Assembly (NCBI RefSeq): GCF_047250385.1
Contig: NZ_JBLBVM010000056.1
Span: forward strand, 434,001 to 498,000
Direction of reading: 5' to 3'
DNA from: Glaciecola sp047250385
GTDB taxonomy: Bacteria; Pseudomonadota; Gammaproteobacteria; Enterobacterales; Alteromonadaceae
DNA: 64,000 nt
The position numbers were made by a program, and so were the translations under genes. The notes beneath the pieces were generated by a model that was given only the letters and a program-made list of their open reading frames with translations, made no database searches and was not told the origin of the DNA. Of the stretch, positions 18,115 through 26,049 are shown one piece after another. Position 1 is the stretch's first letter. Each line of letters opens with the position of its first letter.

Positions 18115-19523
18115 TTCGCATCTCCTTCAGCTATTTGTCCTAACTCAAAATCACTCACAGGCCATGACGCCGGATCAGTGCGGTCGTATACCATTGCACC
18201 ATCAATAAATACTTTTTCAGCTTGAGCGTATGTAGAGAAAGGGTCTGCACTCCACAATACAACATCCGCATTCTTACCTTCTTCTAACGAACCCGTTTTA
18301 TCAAAAATACCGAGTGATTTTGCTGGGTTCGCAGACAGCCATTGCCATGCATCAGCTTGACTGATATCAATGCCAGCACGCTTACCGTTTGCCCAAGCTT
18401 TTGCCGCTTCTTGATTTAAACGTTGGATACCTAGATCACTGTCAGAGTGAACAATTGCACAGGCTTTAGCTGCATGAACCATTGGAATATTTTCTTGTAT
18501 ACCGTCATAAGCTTCCATCTTGAAGCCCCACCAATCGGTCCACATTGCAGAACAAACTTTGTTTTCCGCTAATTTATCTGCAATTTTGTATGCTTCGACT
18601 GCGTGATGAAATGTACCAATTTTGTAATCAAATTCTTTCATAACATCAAGCATCGTGCCCATGTCATCGGCTCGATAACAATGCATATGCACGATAATGT
18701 CACCATCAAGAACGCCAGCTAAAGTATCTAGGTTTAGATCTCTCTTGGGCTCTTTTGGTGAACCGCCAGCTTCTAAATCTGCTTCGTATTCTGCCCACGT
18801 AGTTTGATAAGCTTTGGCGTCTGCCCAAGCTTGACGATATCCAGCGACATTACCCATTCGAGTCATTGGCCCACCCTTGCTGCCATAAACACGTTTAGGG
18901 TTTTCACCACAGGCCATTTTTATACCGTAAGGCGCCTCTGGGAATTTCATGTCTTGAATTGTTCTATTTGGTAAGTTTTTCACCGTTACACTGCGACCAC
19001 CGAACAAGTTTGCTGATCCTGGTAAGATTTGCAGTGACGTCACCCCACCCGCTAATGCTCGCTGAAAGCCAGGGTCTTGTGGCCAGATAGAATGTTCTGC
19101 CCATACCTCAGCTGTTACTGGCGAAGTCATTTCGTTACCGTCTGAATGTGAACGAGTCGACGGAGAAGGATAAACGCCTAAGTGGCTGTGGTTATCAATA
19201 ATACCCGGAGTAACCCACTTCCCTTTTCCGTCAATTTCAATTGCGCCTGATGGCGAACTGACACTCTTACCAACTTCTTCAATAATTCCGTCCTTCAGAA
19301 GTATTTCACCATCTTCGATTTTGTTACCCACGCCATCTAGGATTGTCACATTTGTAATAATGATAGGTTTACTTTCAACCTTTTTATATGTGCTTGGAAA
19401 GGGATTTTTGTCGATGCCAGCAACGCTTTTTTGTTCTTCCTCTTTCTTGTCACTACTGCAACCAGTTGCTAATGCAACGGTCACTGCGAGTGCAAGTCCG
19501 AGTTTTAATTTTGTATTAAGCAT
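18111..19523 (-). CDS. Amidohydrolase lipoprotein (imidazolonepropionase/prolidase-like), putatively active
   Basis: A 470-residue lipoprotein: signal peptide with lipobox VALATGC (Cys22 with the chosen start). The amidohydrolase barrel has all usual ligands: HSH (NHSHLG, residues 112 and 114), a histidine pair in IIVHMHCYRADD, the next in GTFHHAVEA and the catalytic aspartate in VHSDSDLG. Such envelope amidohydrolases often cleave dipeptides or cyclic amides, but the substrate is not readable. I use the ATG at 19523 because AAGGAAAA precedes it; a start 5 codons upstream is possible. It is coupled by a 4-bp overlap to the ligand-less paralogue. Confidence 0.88.
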   Translation of the reverse strand: MLNTKLKLGLALAVTVALATGCSSDKKEEEQKSVAGIDKNPFPSTYKKVESKPIIITNVTILDGVGNKIEDGEILLKDGIIEEVGKSVSSPSGAIEIDGKGKWVTPGIIDNHSHLGVYPSPSTRSHSDGNEMTSPVTAEVWAEHSIWPQDPGFQRALAGGVTSLQILPGSANLFGGRSVTVKNLPNRTIQDMKFPEAPYGIKMACGENPKRVYGSKGGPMTRMGNVAGYRQAWADAKAYQTTWAEYEADLEAGGSPKEPKRDLNLDTLAGVLDGDIIVHMHCYRADDMGTMLDVMKEFDYKIGTFHHAVEAYKIADKLAENKVCSAMWTDWWGFKMEAYDGIQENIPMVHAAKACAIVHSDSDLGIQRLNQEAAKAWANGKRAGIDISQADAWQWLSANPAKSLGIFDKTGSLEEGKNADVVLWSADPFSTYAQAEKVFIDGAMVYDRTDPASWPVSDFELGQIAEGDAK

Positions 19524-19835
19524 ATTTTTCCTTGTCATATGAGATGTACAGGTTTGATTGTTATTAAAGCTAATAAATTACACTATAAACTGCAATCAAC
19601 TTACAACATTTTGATTATTTATTATAGTGATACCAGCAGAGTTAGTTAGGTTAATTAAACTCACTTTGATATAGAAATGTTATTAAAAATGAAGTAACAA
19701 ATATTAGGTTTGTTCAGCAAATAATATTGAAAAAAATGTTGCGAATGAGGACTATTTACTTTCAGGATAAATTTTTCAATGGTTTATTTGGAGGCTTAGC
19801 TGTAATTTTCTAATTTTGAAGAGGCCAGAAATAAA
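19524..19835 (-). promoter_or_regulatory. AT-rich promoter region of the amidohydrolase operon
   Basis: About 310 bp without a gene. The minus strand must carry the amidohydrolase promoter; a TTGATT and TTATTA pair 17 bp apart near 19570-19605 is only a weak match. I see no further motif. Confidence 0.35.
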
Positions 19836-19863
19836 AAAGCACTAACCAAATTGTCAGTGCTTT
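19836..19863 (-). terminator. Intrinsic terminator of the first PEP-CTERM gene
   Basis: Arms AAAGCACT (19836-19843) and AGTGCTTT (19856-19863), then a T-rich tract (TTTTTTATTT) on the minus strand, 29 bp after the stop codon of the PEP-CTERM gene. Confidence 0.75.
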
Positions 19864-19891
19864 CAAAAGCTTGATTGTTTTGAACCTGAAA

Positions 19892-20668
19892 TTACTTCTT
19901 AAATTTACGAAAAGCTAATCCAAATAAAGCTAAAGCAAAAACAGCTACTGTCGATGGCTCTGGCACTGGCGTTATCATGTATGCAAGTGAATCACCTAAT
20001 AACTGCTCTCGCTCCGCCTGTTGAGCAAGCATATTCAGATCAAAGCCCCAAGTCATTGCAGAGTATATCTCTGTTTCATTTACTGCTGCAATGAATGGAC
20101 CACCGGCCGGTGAAGTCATCATACTTTCAGCAGTACTAACATTGAACGCTGACATCATCGTTCCACCATGTGTCGTTGGCCCGGGCATTACTTGTAAATC
20201 AAAAATATTAGAATTAGTTATAGAGTGTCCGGTACCAGTACTAACGCTGTTATTGTTAAAGTAAGGCATATTAGAATGGTAATTTGTTAACCCTAAATAA
20301 GTTGAAATAAAGCTACTTGCAAAAGCTTCTTGGTAAACGCTGTGTCCACCAGCGTAGAGAAGGTTACCCCCAGCGTTCAGATAAGAGCTTAACGTGGAAA
20401 CATTTTGAGAAGTTAAGTTCTGGTATGCTCGATCACCAATAGACCATATAACAGCATCGTAATTATCAAGCACCGAGAGAGGGTTTCCATTGACACCGAT
20501 AACTTCGAAATCGTAGGAGTAACCTAGGTTGTCTAAGCTATTTAACCATGTACTAGACGTCCCTTTTCCATTTGTATCATCGACAAATAGGATCATGCCA
20601 GCGCTTGCAAAACCACTCACAGCTAGAGAGAAGCTTAAAACTAAGCTCTTTATAAATTTTTTGTTCAT
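19892..20668 (-). CDS. PEP-CTERM sorted extracellular protein with a glutamine-amidotransferase-like fold
   Basis: A 258-residue exported protein with signal peptide (about 1-23, ending GFASA). It ends in a canonical PEP-CTERM signal: VPEPST, a hydrophobic helix VAVFALALFGLAF and the basic tail RKFKK. This signal is recognised by an exosortase, not encoded in this window. The body begins ILFVDDTNG and has DNYDAVIWSIGDRAYQNLT and LNAGGNLLYAGGHSVYQ, reminiscent of ThuA or class I amidotransferase-like folds. The nucleophile-elbow cysteine of active amidotransferases is absent (YAGGHS). Function is unknown. A sigma-54 promoter and an upstream dyad precede it. Confidence 0.82.
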   Translation of the reverse strand: MNKKFIKSLVLSFSLAVSGFASAGMILFVDDTNGKGTSSTWLNSLDNLGYSYDFEVIGVNGNPLSVLDNYDAVIWSIGDRAYQNLTSQNVSTLSSYLNAGGNLLYAGGHSVYQEAFASSFISTYLGLTNYHSNMPYFNNNSVSTGTGHSITNSNIFDLQVMPGPTTHGGTMMSAFNVSTAESMMTSPAGGPFIAAVNETEIYSAMTWGFDLNMLAQQAEREQLLGDSLAYMITPVPEPSTVAVFALALFGLAFRKFKK

Positions 20669-20745
20669 TTGAGTTTTCCTTTTTATACCGCTTCATTAAG
20701 AAGGATTGTATTTAATACAGATAAAAATAAATACTAATATGCCAA

Positions 20746-20761
20746 AGCAAGTTTCAGACCA
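20746..20761 (-). promoter_or_regulatory. Sigma-54 (-24/-12) promoter of the first PEP-CTERM gene
   Basis: Minus strand TGGTCTGAAACTTGCT fits TGGYAYRN4TTGCW with one mismatch and exact GG-to-GC spacing. Predicted transcription start is near 20734, giving a 5' leader of about 65 bases. Confidence 0.7.
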
Positions 20762-20823
20762 ATAAAACATAACCATAAAAATCAATTTGTTAGACATCTT
20801 CTTTGATTTTATATTTACATACT

Positions 20824-20840
20824 TGTAAAATAATCTGACA
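20824..20840 (-). promoter_or_regulatory. Candidate enhancer-binding site for the sigma-54 promoter
   Basis: Minus strand TGTCAGATTATTTTACA, an imperfect dyad (TGTCAGA and TTTTACA around 3 bp), lies 62 bp upstream of the -24 element. A close relative lies 61 bp upstream of the -24 element of the other PEP-CTERM gene. Confidence 0.55.
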
Positions 20841-21004
20841 CTTTATATCGTCTCTCGCTTAGTGATTCGATGGTTGCTATTGACAATTTCTCAGTGTAGT
20901 TGAACACCAAGCGCTGGCAATCAAAAATAGTAGCTCAAAATAGACCCACTAACCCGCTGCGAATTATAGTTTTAGTTAAAAGCAGATTGCGAACTAATGG
21001 AAAC

Positions 21005-21931
21005 TTAAGCTGACAACATCCGAATGATATCATCGGCGTCCTTAAGCCTTCTCAATTCAACAAACATCGTTTCCGCTTCAGGATATTGTCTTTTTAAGTA
21101 GTTGAACCATTGCTTAATTCTATTTGGATAATACCTACCTTTGTCGGAATAGATTTCATAACCCGAATATGACACAAGCAATTCTTTGGTTTGATCCCAA
21201 GACATTGCTTGATGGTTCAATTTAATGGTTTGAGCTAAGTTTGGCATGGCTAAGGCACCACGGCCGAGCATTAAATCATCACATCCACTGCGCTGCTGAC
21301 AAAGTTTTGCATCCTCTGCGCTCCAGATTTCACCATTGGCGATAATCGGGATAGATGTGACTTCTTTAATTTTCGCGATCCACTCCCAATAAGCAGGCGG
21401 CTTGTAGCCATCAACTTTGGTTCTAGCGTGAATAGTTAATAGATCTGCGCCAGCTTGTGTAATTGCGTCAGCATTTTCAAGCGCTAAGGATTTATCTTCA
21501 AAACCCAGTCTTATTTTTGCGCTAACGGGCTGATCCTTTGGCACAGCATCACGAACGGCTTTAATAATTTGATAAAGCGTTTCAGGCTCTTTTAATAGGA
21601 CGGCTCCACCTTTACTCTTGTTGACGGTTTTAGCTGGGCAACCAAAATTTAAATCAATTCCAGGCGAACCTAATTCGACGGCTCTAACTGCGTTTTCAGC
21701 TAACCATTGAGGGTGTTGGCCTAACAATTGAACCCTGACTGGTACACCAGAGGGTGTTACTGCACCGTGATGCAATTCAGGGCACAAGCGATAGAATGTT
21801 TTAGGCGGAAGCAACTGCTCTACTACACGAACGAACTCAGTAATACACAGGTCAAAGCCACCCACACGCGTTAGCATGTCTCGCATAAGGTGATCAACAA
21901 CACCTTCCATAGGGGCTAGTACAATTTTCAT
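21005..21931 (-). CDS. dusC: tRNA-dihydrouridine(16) synthase DusC
   Basis: A 308-residue FMN enzyme that reduces uridine 16 in the tRNA D-loop. It starts with the family VLAPMEGVVDHLMR and has the active-site cysteine in LNFGCPAKTVN (about residue 98). FMN-binding strands include LTIHARTK and PIIANGEIW, and ELRRL ends the C-terminal recruitment domain. The DusC subfamily is indicated by the N-terminal MEGV-D pattern and the WF-LK-Q near 270. It sits beside a tRNA operon on the same strand, separated from it by a terminator. Confidence 0.92.
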   Translation of the reverse strand: MKIVLAPMEGVVDHLMRDMLTRVGGFDLCITEFVRVVEQLLPPKTFYRLCPELHHGAVTPSGVPVRVQLLGQHPQWLAENAVRAVELGSPGIDLNFGCPAKTVNKSKGGAVLLKEPETLYQIIKAVRDAVPKDQPVSAKIRLGFEDKSLALENADAITQAGADLLTIHARTKVDGYKPPAYWEWIAKIKEVTSIPIIANGEIWSAEDAKLCQQRSGCDDLMLGRGALAMPNLAQTIKLNHQAMSWDQTKELLVSYSGYEIYSDKGRYYPNRIKQWFNYLKRQYPEAETMFVELRRLKDADDIIRMLSA

Positions 21932-21992
21932 AGCGACAAGTATGCCTCAATTGTTTTCGTTTGACGTGTTTCGTAATGACTATATTACAGAT

Positions 21993-22020
21993 ATAAAAAA
22001 ACCACCCTATTGGGTGGTTT
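21993..22020 (-). terminator. Intrinsic terminator of the Ala-Glu-Glu tRNA operon
   Basis: Arms AAACCACCC (21999-22007) and GGGTGGTTT (22012-22020) with a 4-base loop, followed on the minus strand by a T-run (21993-21998). It lies 8 bp after the last tRNA. Confidence 0.92.
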
Positions 22021-22027
22021 CTTTAAT

Positions 22028-22103
22028 TGGCGTCCCCTAGGGGATTCGAACCCCTGTTACCGCCGTGAAAGGGCGGTGTCCTAGGCCTCTAGACGAAGGG
22101 GAC
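22028..22103 (-). tRNA. tRNA-Glu (anticodon TTC), second copy
   Basis: 76 nt with encoded CCA. Minus strand begins GTCCCCTTCGTCTAGAGG, has anticodon arm CCGCCCTTTCACGGCGG and TTCGAATCCCC in the T-arm. It is identical to the copy at 22247 and lies last in the tRNA operon. Confidence 0.97.
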
Positions 22104-22375
22104 AAAAAACTTTTCATCAAAGCTAAGCTTCGATAGTTTTTTGTTGAAAGAACTAAGACATATAAGATGCTCCACTCTTCCAACCTAGACCAAGCCACGA
22201 CAGCTTGGATTTTTTACTACTGCTCCCAAATTTACCACTGGGAAAATGGCGTCCCCTAGGGGATTCGAACCCCTGTTACCGCCGTGAAAGGGCGGTGTCC
22301 TAGGCCTCTAGACGAAGGGGACAAAAAACTTTTCATCAAAGCTAAGCTTCGATAGTTTTTTGTTGAAAGAACTAA
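22104..22375 (-). repeat. Duplicated tRNA-Glu unit (period 219 bp)
   Basis: The same approximately 53-bp spacer (starting aaaaaacttttcatcaaagc) flanks both tRNA-Glu genes on the upstream side, at 22104 and 22323. The two tRNA-plus-spacer units are 219 bp apart and then diverge, with patches such as caacctagaccaa shared further on. This is a tandem duplication of a tRNA-Glu transcription unit segment. Confidence 0.85.
22247..22322 (-). tRNA. tRNA-Glu (anticodon TTC), first copy
   Basis: 76 nt with encoded CCA; same sequence as the copy at 22028. It follows tRNA-Ala in the same transcript. Confidence 0.97.
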
Positions 22376-22459
22376 ATCATACAAGATGACTCCATACTTT
22401 CAACCTAGACCAAATTTCGACATTTGGATTTTACTATCACGACAAACCAGCGTAAAGCT

Positions 22460-22535
<76 letters not shown>

Positions 22536-22593
22536 GTGTCCAATTGGACCTGCGAGCTATGTTTGTTGCTACAGTTCCGTGACAGCGGGGCGC

Positions 22594-22622
22594 ATTCTAG
22601 GCATCTGACTTAATTATGTCAA
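22594..22622 (-). promoter_or_regulatory. Sigma-70 promoter of the Ala-Glu-Glu tRNA operon
   Basis: Minus strand TTGACA (22617-22622), a 17-bp spacer and TAGAAT (22594-22599), followed by a GC-rich GCGCCCC discriminator typical of stringently controlled stable-RNA promoters. Confidence 0.88.
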
Positions 22623-22630
22623 CGATTTTT

Positions 22631-24040
22631 TTAAGAATTTTCTCTATTTGCTATGTAAATAAGCGCCTTGTCTATTCTTTGAGCAATTTTGTCTTTATTC
22701 ATGAGGTTTAATGTCACATCTAAAGACGGAGAATTACCAGAGCCTGTCGCTGCTACACGCAAAGGCATACCAATTTTTCCCATACCCACTTCTAATTTCT
22801 CAGCTGTCGAATTGATTGCTGCTTGAATATTCTCTGGTGACCACTCATCTACAGCTAATAAAGCTTCTTTAACTGCTTGCAGAGGTTCTTTAGCCACGAC
22901 ACGCAAATGTTTCTTAGCGGCCTTCTCGTCAAACTCTTCAAAATCGCTATAAAAATACTGACTAATTTCAGCTAATTCTTTTAATGTTGTCACGCGATCA
23001 GCTTGCACAGCTATTACACTCTCAAGACTGGGACCGTTACTATAGTCAATGCCCTGTTGGTCGAAGTGCCACTTAGCGAACGGTGCAACTTCTTCCGCCG
23101 GAAGTGTCTTTATATAGTGTTCATTTAACCAATTTAATTTTTCCGTATTGAAAGCACTCGCCGACTTACTAATTGCGTCTAAGCTGAAGTGTTCAATCAT
23201 TTCTTCCAAACTGAATATTTCTTGATCACCATGTGACCAACCTAAACGAACTAAATAATTCAACACTGCTTGCGGCAGATAGCCGTCATCGCGATATTGC
23301 ATTACGCTAACAGCGCCGTGACGTTTTGATAATTTCTTACCATCATCCCCTAAGATCATAGAGACATGCGCATATTCTGGGATAGGCGCACCCAATGCAT
23401 TAAGAATATTAATTTGGCGAGGCGTGTTGTTTATGTGATCTTCACCACGAACAACATGCGTAATGCCCATATCCCAGTCATCTACTACCACACAAAAATT
23501 GTAAGTAGGCGCCCCGTCGGTGCGTTTAATGATTAAATCATCTAATTCAGTATTAGAGATTCGAATTTCACCACGAACGTGATCTTTAATGACCACCTCA
23601 CCTTCTAGTGGGTTTTTGAATCGAATAACGTAAGGCTGGCCTTCCGGATGATCCGTTTTGTCACGCCAAGTACCTGGGTAACGCGGCTTTTCACCCTTCT
23701 TTTCTTGTTCTTCACGAATAGCGTCAAGTTCTGCAACTGACATAAAACATTTGTACGCTAATCCCTTTTCTAACATTTCGTCGATGATTTGGTTGTAACG
23801 ATCGAAACGTTCGGTTTGATAATAAGGCCCTTTGTCGTGATGTAAGCCTAACCATTCCATACCATCTAATATGGCTTGTTTTGCCTCTTCAGTAGAACGC
23901 TCCAAATCCGTATCTTCTATTCTTAATACAAATTCACCACCTTGACTCTTAGCATACAACCAAGAATAAAGTGCTGTTCGAGCACCACCAACATGTAAAT
24001 AGCCAGTAGGGCTTGGAGCAAAACGAGTTACCACTGTCAT
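22631..24040 (-). CDS. gltX: Glutamate--tRNA ligase
   Basis: A 469-residue class I aminoacyl-tRNA synthetase that charges tRNA-Glu. It has the HIGH-like motif in APSPTGYLHVGGARTAL near the N-terminus, the KMSKS-like KLSKRHG near residue 240 and a C-terminal anticodon-binding domain. I place the start at 24040 (MTVVTRFAPSP), where the family begins; the open frame extends 22 codons upstream without resembling the family. The gene lies between a tRNA-Ala/Glu operon and a divergent tRNA-Val operon, the arrangement known from E. coli. Confidence 0.97.
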   Translation of the reverse strand: MTVVTRFAPSPTGYLHVGGARTALYSWLYAKSQGGEFVLRIEDTDLERSTEEAKQAILDGMEWLGLHHDKGPYYQTERFDRYNQIIDEMLEKGLAYKCFMSVAELDAIREEQEKKGEKPRYPGTWRDKTDHPEGQPYVIRFKNPLEGEVVIKDHVRGEIRISNTELDDLIIKRTDGAPTYNFCVVVDDWDMGITHVVRGEDHINNTPRQINILNALGAPIPEYAHVSMILGDDGKKLSKRHGAVSVMQYRDDGYLPQAVLNYLVRLGWSHGDQEIFSLEEMIEHFSLDAISKSASAFNTEKLNWLNEHYIKTLPAEEVAPFAKWHFDQQGIDYSNGPSLESVIAVQADRVTTLKELAEISQYFYSDFEEFDEKAAKKHLRVVAKEPLQAVKEALLAVDEWSPENIQAAINSTAEKLEVGMGKIGMPLRVAATGSGNSPSLDVTLNLMNKDKIAQRIDKALIYIANRENS

Positions 24041-24172
24041 TATAATATTTTTCCGAAAAATGAATTGCGCGTAGTTTACCGTTTTATGCCGCCAGTAAAA
24101 AGCCACGTTAAAGAAAATAACGGTTTATTTGGGCGAATTTTGAGCGAACAGCATTATTTTTTTAAATTGCTG

Positions 24173-24200
24173 TTGACAGATTCGGTCTCAACTCTATAAT
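24173..24200 (+). promoter_or_regulatory. Sigma-70 promoter of the tRNA-Val operon
   Basis: TTGACA (24173-24178), a 16-bp spacer and a perfect TATAAT (24195-24200), followed by the GC-rich acgcctcc. Confidence 0.92.
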
Positions 24201-24248
24201 ACGCCTCCACTTACCGAGGAACACTTCAGTAAGCTTGTTAGACAAGAT

Positions 24249-24324
24249 GGACGCTTAGCTCAGTTGGGAGAGCATCGCCCTTACAAGGCGAGGGTCACTG
24301 GTTCAAGCCCAGTAGCGTCCACCA
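24249..24324 (+). tRNA. tRNA-Val (anticodon TAC), first copy
   Basis: 76 nt with encoded CCA. Begins GGACGCTTAGCTCAG, anticodon arm TCGCCCTTACAAGGCGA, T-arm CTGGTTCAAGCCCAG. Confidence 0.97.
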
Positions 24325-24352
24325 CCTCGACTCTAACAAAATCAGATACATC

Positions 24353-24428
24353 GGACGCTTAGCTCAGTTGGGAGAGCATCGCCCTTACAAGGCGAGGGTC
24401 ACTGGTTCAAGCCCAGTAGCGTCCACCA
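24353..24428 (+). tRNA. tRNA-Val (anticodon TAC), second copy
   Basis: 76 nt with encoded CCA, identical to the copy 104 bp upstream, in the same transcript. Confidence 0.97.
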
Positions 24429-24522
24429 CTTCCCCTACATGAAAAAACAATACTGAAACTCCAACTCAATTAACTTATTGCTAGTCGATTATAGCGCCCA
24501 CAACTTCCTTATATGACAATAT

Positions 24523-24840
24523 TCATTGAGGTCGCGAGCTCTCGCATTGCCAACATATTAAAAACTGGCCCTCATTAGCTTCTTGGCAGTTCTCGCATTG
24601 CCACACTTCTTCTGAATGCTCACTCAAGTCCTGTTCCATTTGTTTCAATAACTCGTTAGCCTTTGGTAACCAGCTGTCATCTACCAGCCAAACTTCTGGT
24701 AAAGTCTCATGTGGCGGTATTTCACCGCTAGCACCTTGAATATATTCATTCTTAACGAAACAAGGAATACCGGCATCGTCTAAAAGACATTTTACTTGAC
24801 GCACTTTTACTTGATTATAATCGCTGTAAAATTTTTGCAT
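24523..24840 (-). CDS. DUF2007 protein with C-terminal zinc ribbon
   Basis: The 105-residue product has a DUF2007 domain in its first 70 residues (VRQVKCLLDDAGIPCFVKNE and EVWLVDDSWLPKANELL). The C-terminal zinc ribbon shows the pattern C-x2-C-x10-C-x2-C (CENC, then CWQC). DUF2007 is described as a putative signal-transducing domain; function is unknown. It is cytoplasmic, transcribed alone and convergent with the tRNA-Val operon. Confidence 0.85.
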   Translation of the reverse strand: MQKFYSDYNQVKVRQVKCLLDDAGIPCFVKNEYIQGASGEIPPHETLPEVWLVDDSWLPKANELLKQMEQDLSEHSEEVWQCENCQEANEGQFLICWQCESSRPQ

Positions 24841-25353
24841 CTTACGCCTCCCTAATTAAACATTATTTAACTACATATTATATATACTTACATAGACAGT
24901 AATAGTTATCACTTTTCATTCAGGGCGCCCAGAATAAACGCTCGGCTCAAAAGAGCGAGTAAAGGACGGAATTTAAAACAACATTGTCAGTAACTATTCG
25001 GAAGAAATTTGATCAAACATCTGCAAAATGTAATTTTATTACAAAACACCAATAACCTGCAATATGAATTCAATGTTAAACAATAAACCTATAAAAATAA
25101 CATTTAATCAACATTAACAACAATATAGAGCATTAAAGAATAGCGATGAACTTGTGATCGATGTTAATATTCGTTTAATTCCAATGAATAATTGTGAATA
25201 AACGGTAACTAAATTACATATATACAGTTAAAACCAGATATAAATTGCAATTTTATGTAATTTAATTACAAATTTAATAGATTTTTGTTTTTAAATCAGT
25301 AGTATTTATCACGCAAAAATGTTGTTGCAGAACATTATTACTGGGAAATAATT
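24841..25353 (+). other. AT-rich intergenic region
   Basis: 513 bp with very high AT content between divergent genes. I find no open frame of note, RNA gene or clear promoter; the promoters for the flanking DUF2007 and DUF3718 genes should lie at its two ends. Confidence 0.6.
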
Positions 25354-25857
25354 ATGAAAACGTTATACACATCACTCGCAATCGCTTCAATCGCATTTAC
25401 ATCATCGGTTTCAGCAAACAACCTACAGCTTCGTCCAGCGGATAGCTCATTCGAGTCCAAAGTTTGTTACGTCGCTGCAACTCAGGGCTTGGATTCAACC
25501 TACAACTTAGTAAGAGAAAGTGACGTAAACTTCAATCGCTTTACTGAAGAATTAAGCTGTAACGGTAAATCGCTTCAACGCGCATCTCGATTACTGAACA
25601 TAATGCTTAAACAAGCGAATAATGAAGAGCTTGCCGCAGAAGAATTTGACATCAAAGAGCAAAACGAGAATGAGACAACACGCGTTAGATTTGTTACGGA
25701 TCAAAATGCAGAATCACAAGTCTGTTTAGACGCCGTTGTACTAGGATTAGATGCTGCATTAGAAAAACACAATATGAAACGTAGTAATATCATTTGTAAT
25801 GACATGTCTATCAATAGATTTGCTAAGAAGTTTGCTGGTAAAACAATAGAATTGTAA
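25354..25857 (+). CDS. Secreted protein with two DUF3718 repeats
   Basis: A 167-residue exported protein with signal peptide (about 1-21, ending SVSA). Two homologous repeats follow: the first around residues 32-85 (SKVCYVAATQGLDSTYNL, then CNGKSL), the second around 112-165 (SQVCLDAVVLGLDAALEK, then CNDMSINRFAKKF). Each has two cysteines that could form a disulfide in the periplasm. DUF3718 occurs mainly in Alteromonadales and Shewanella-type bacteria and has no known function. An acidic linker joins the repeats. Confidence 0.85.
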   Translation: MKTLYTSLAIASIAFTSSVSANNLQLRPADSSFESKVCYVAATQGLDSTYNLVRESDVNFNRFTEELSCNGKSLQRASRLLNIMLKQANNEELAAEEFDIKEQNENETTRVRFVTDQNAESQVCLDAVVLGLDAALEKHNMKRSNIICNDMSINRFAKKFAGKTIEL

Positions 25858-26049
25858 AACAGATATTCGGAACAGGTGAGTTCCCAGCAAATCCTGAATT
25901 GGCAGGAGATAGTGCGACCTTCATATGCACTGTTTCCTGTCATCCAGTGCCCTACTTCACTATTTATACATACTAAATCAGCGCGAATTCGGTTATATTA
26001 GCTAGATAATAAAAATAAATTCGATTTTAAGAATTAGTAGTAGATATAA

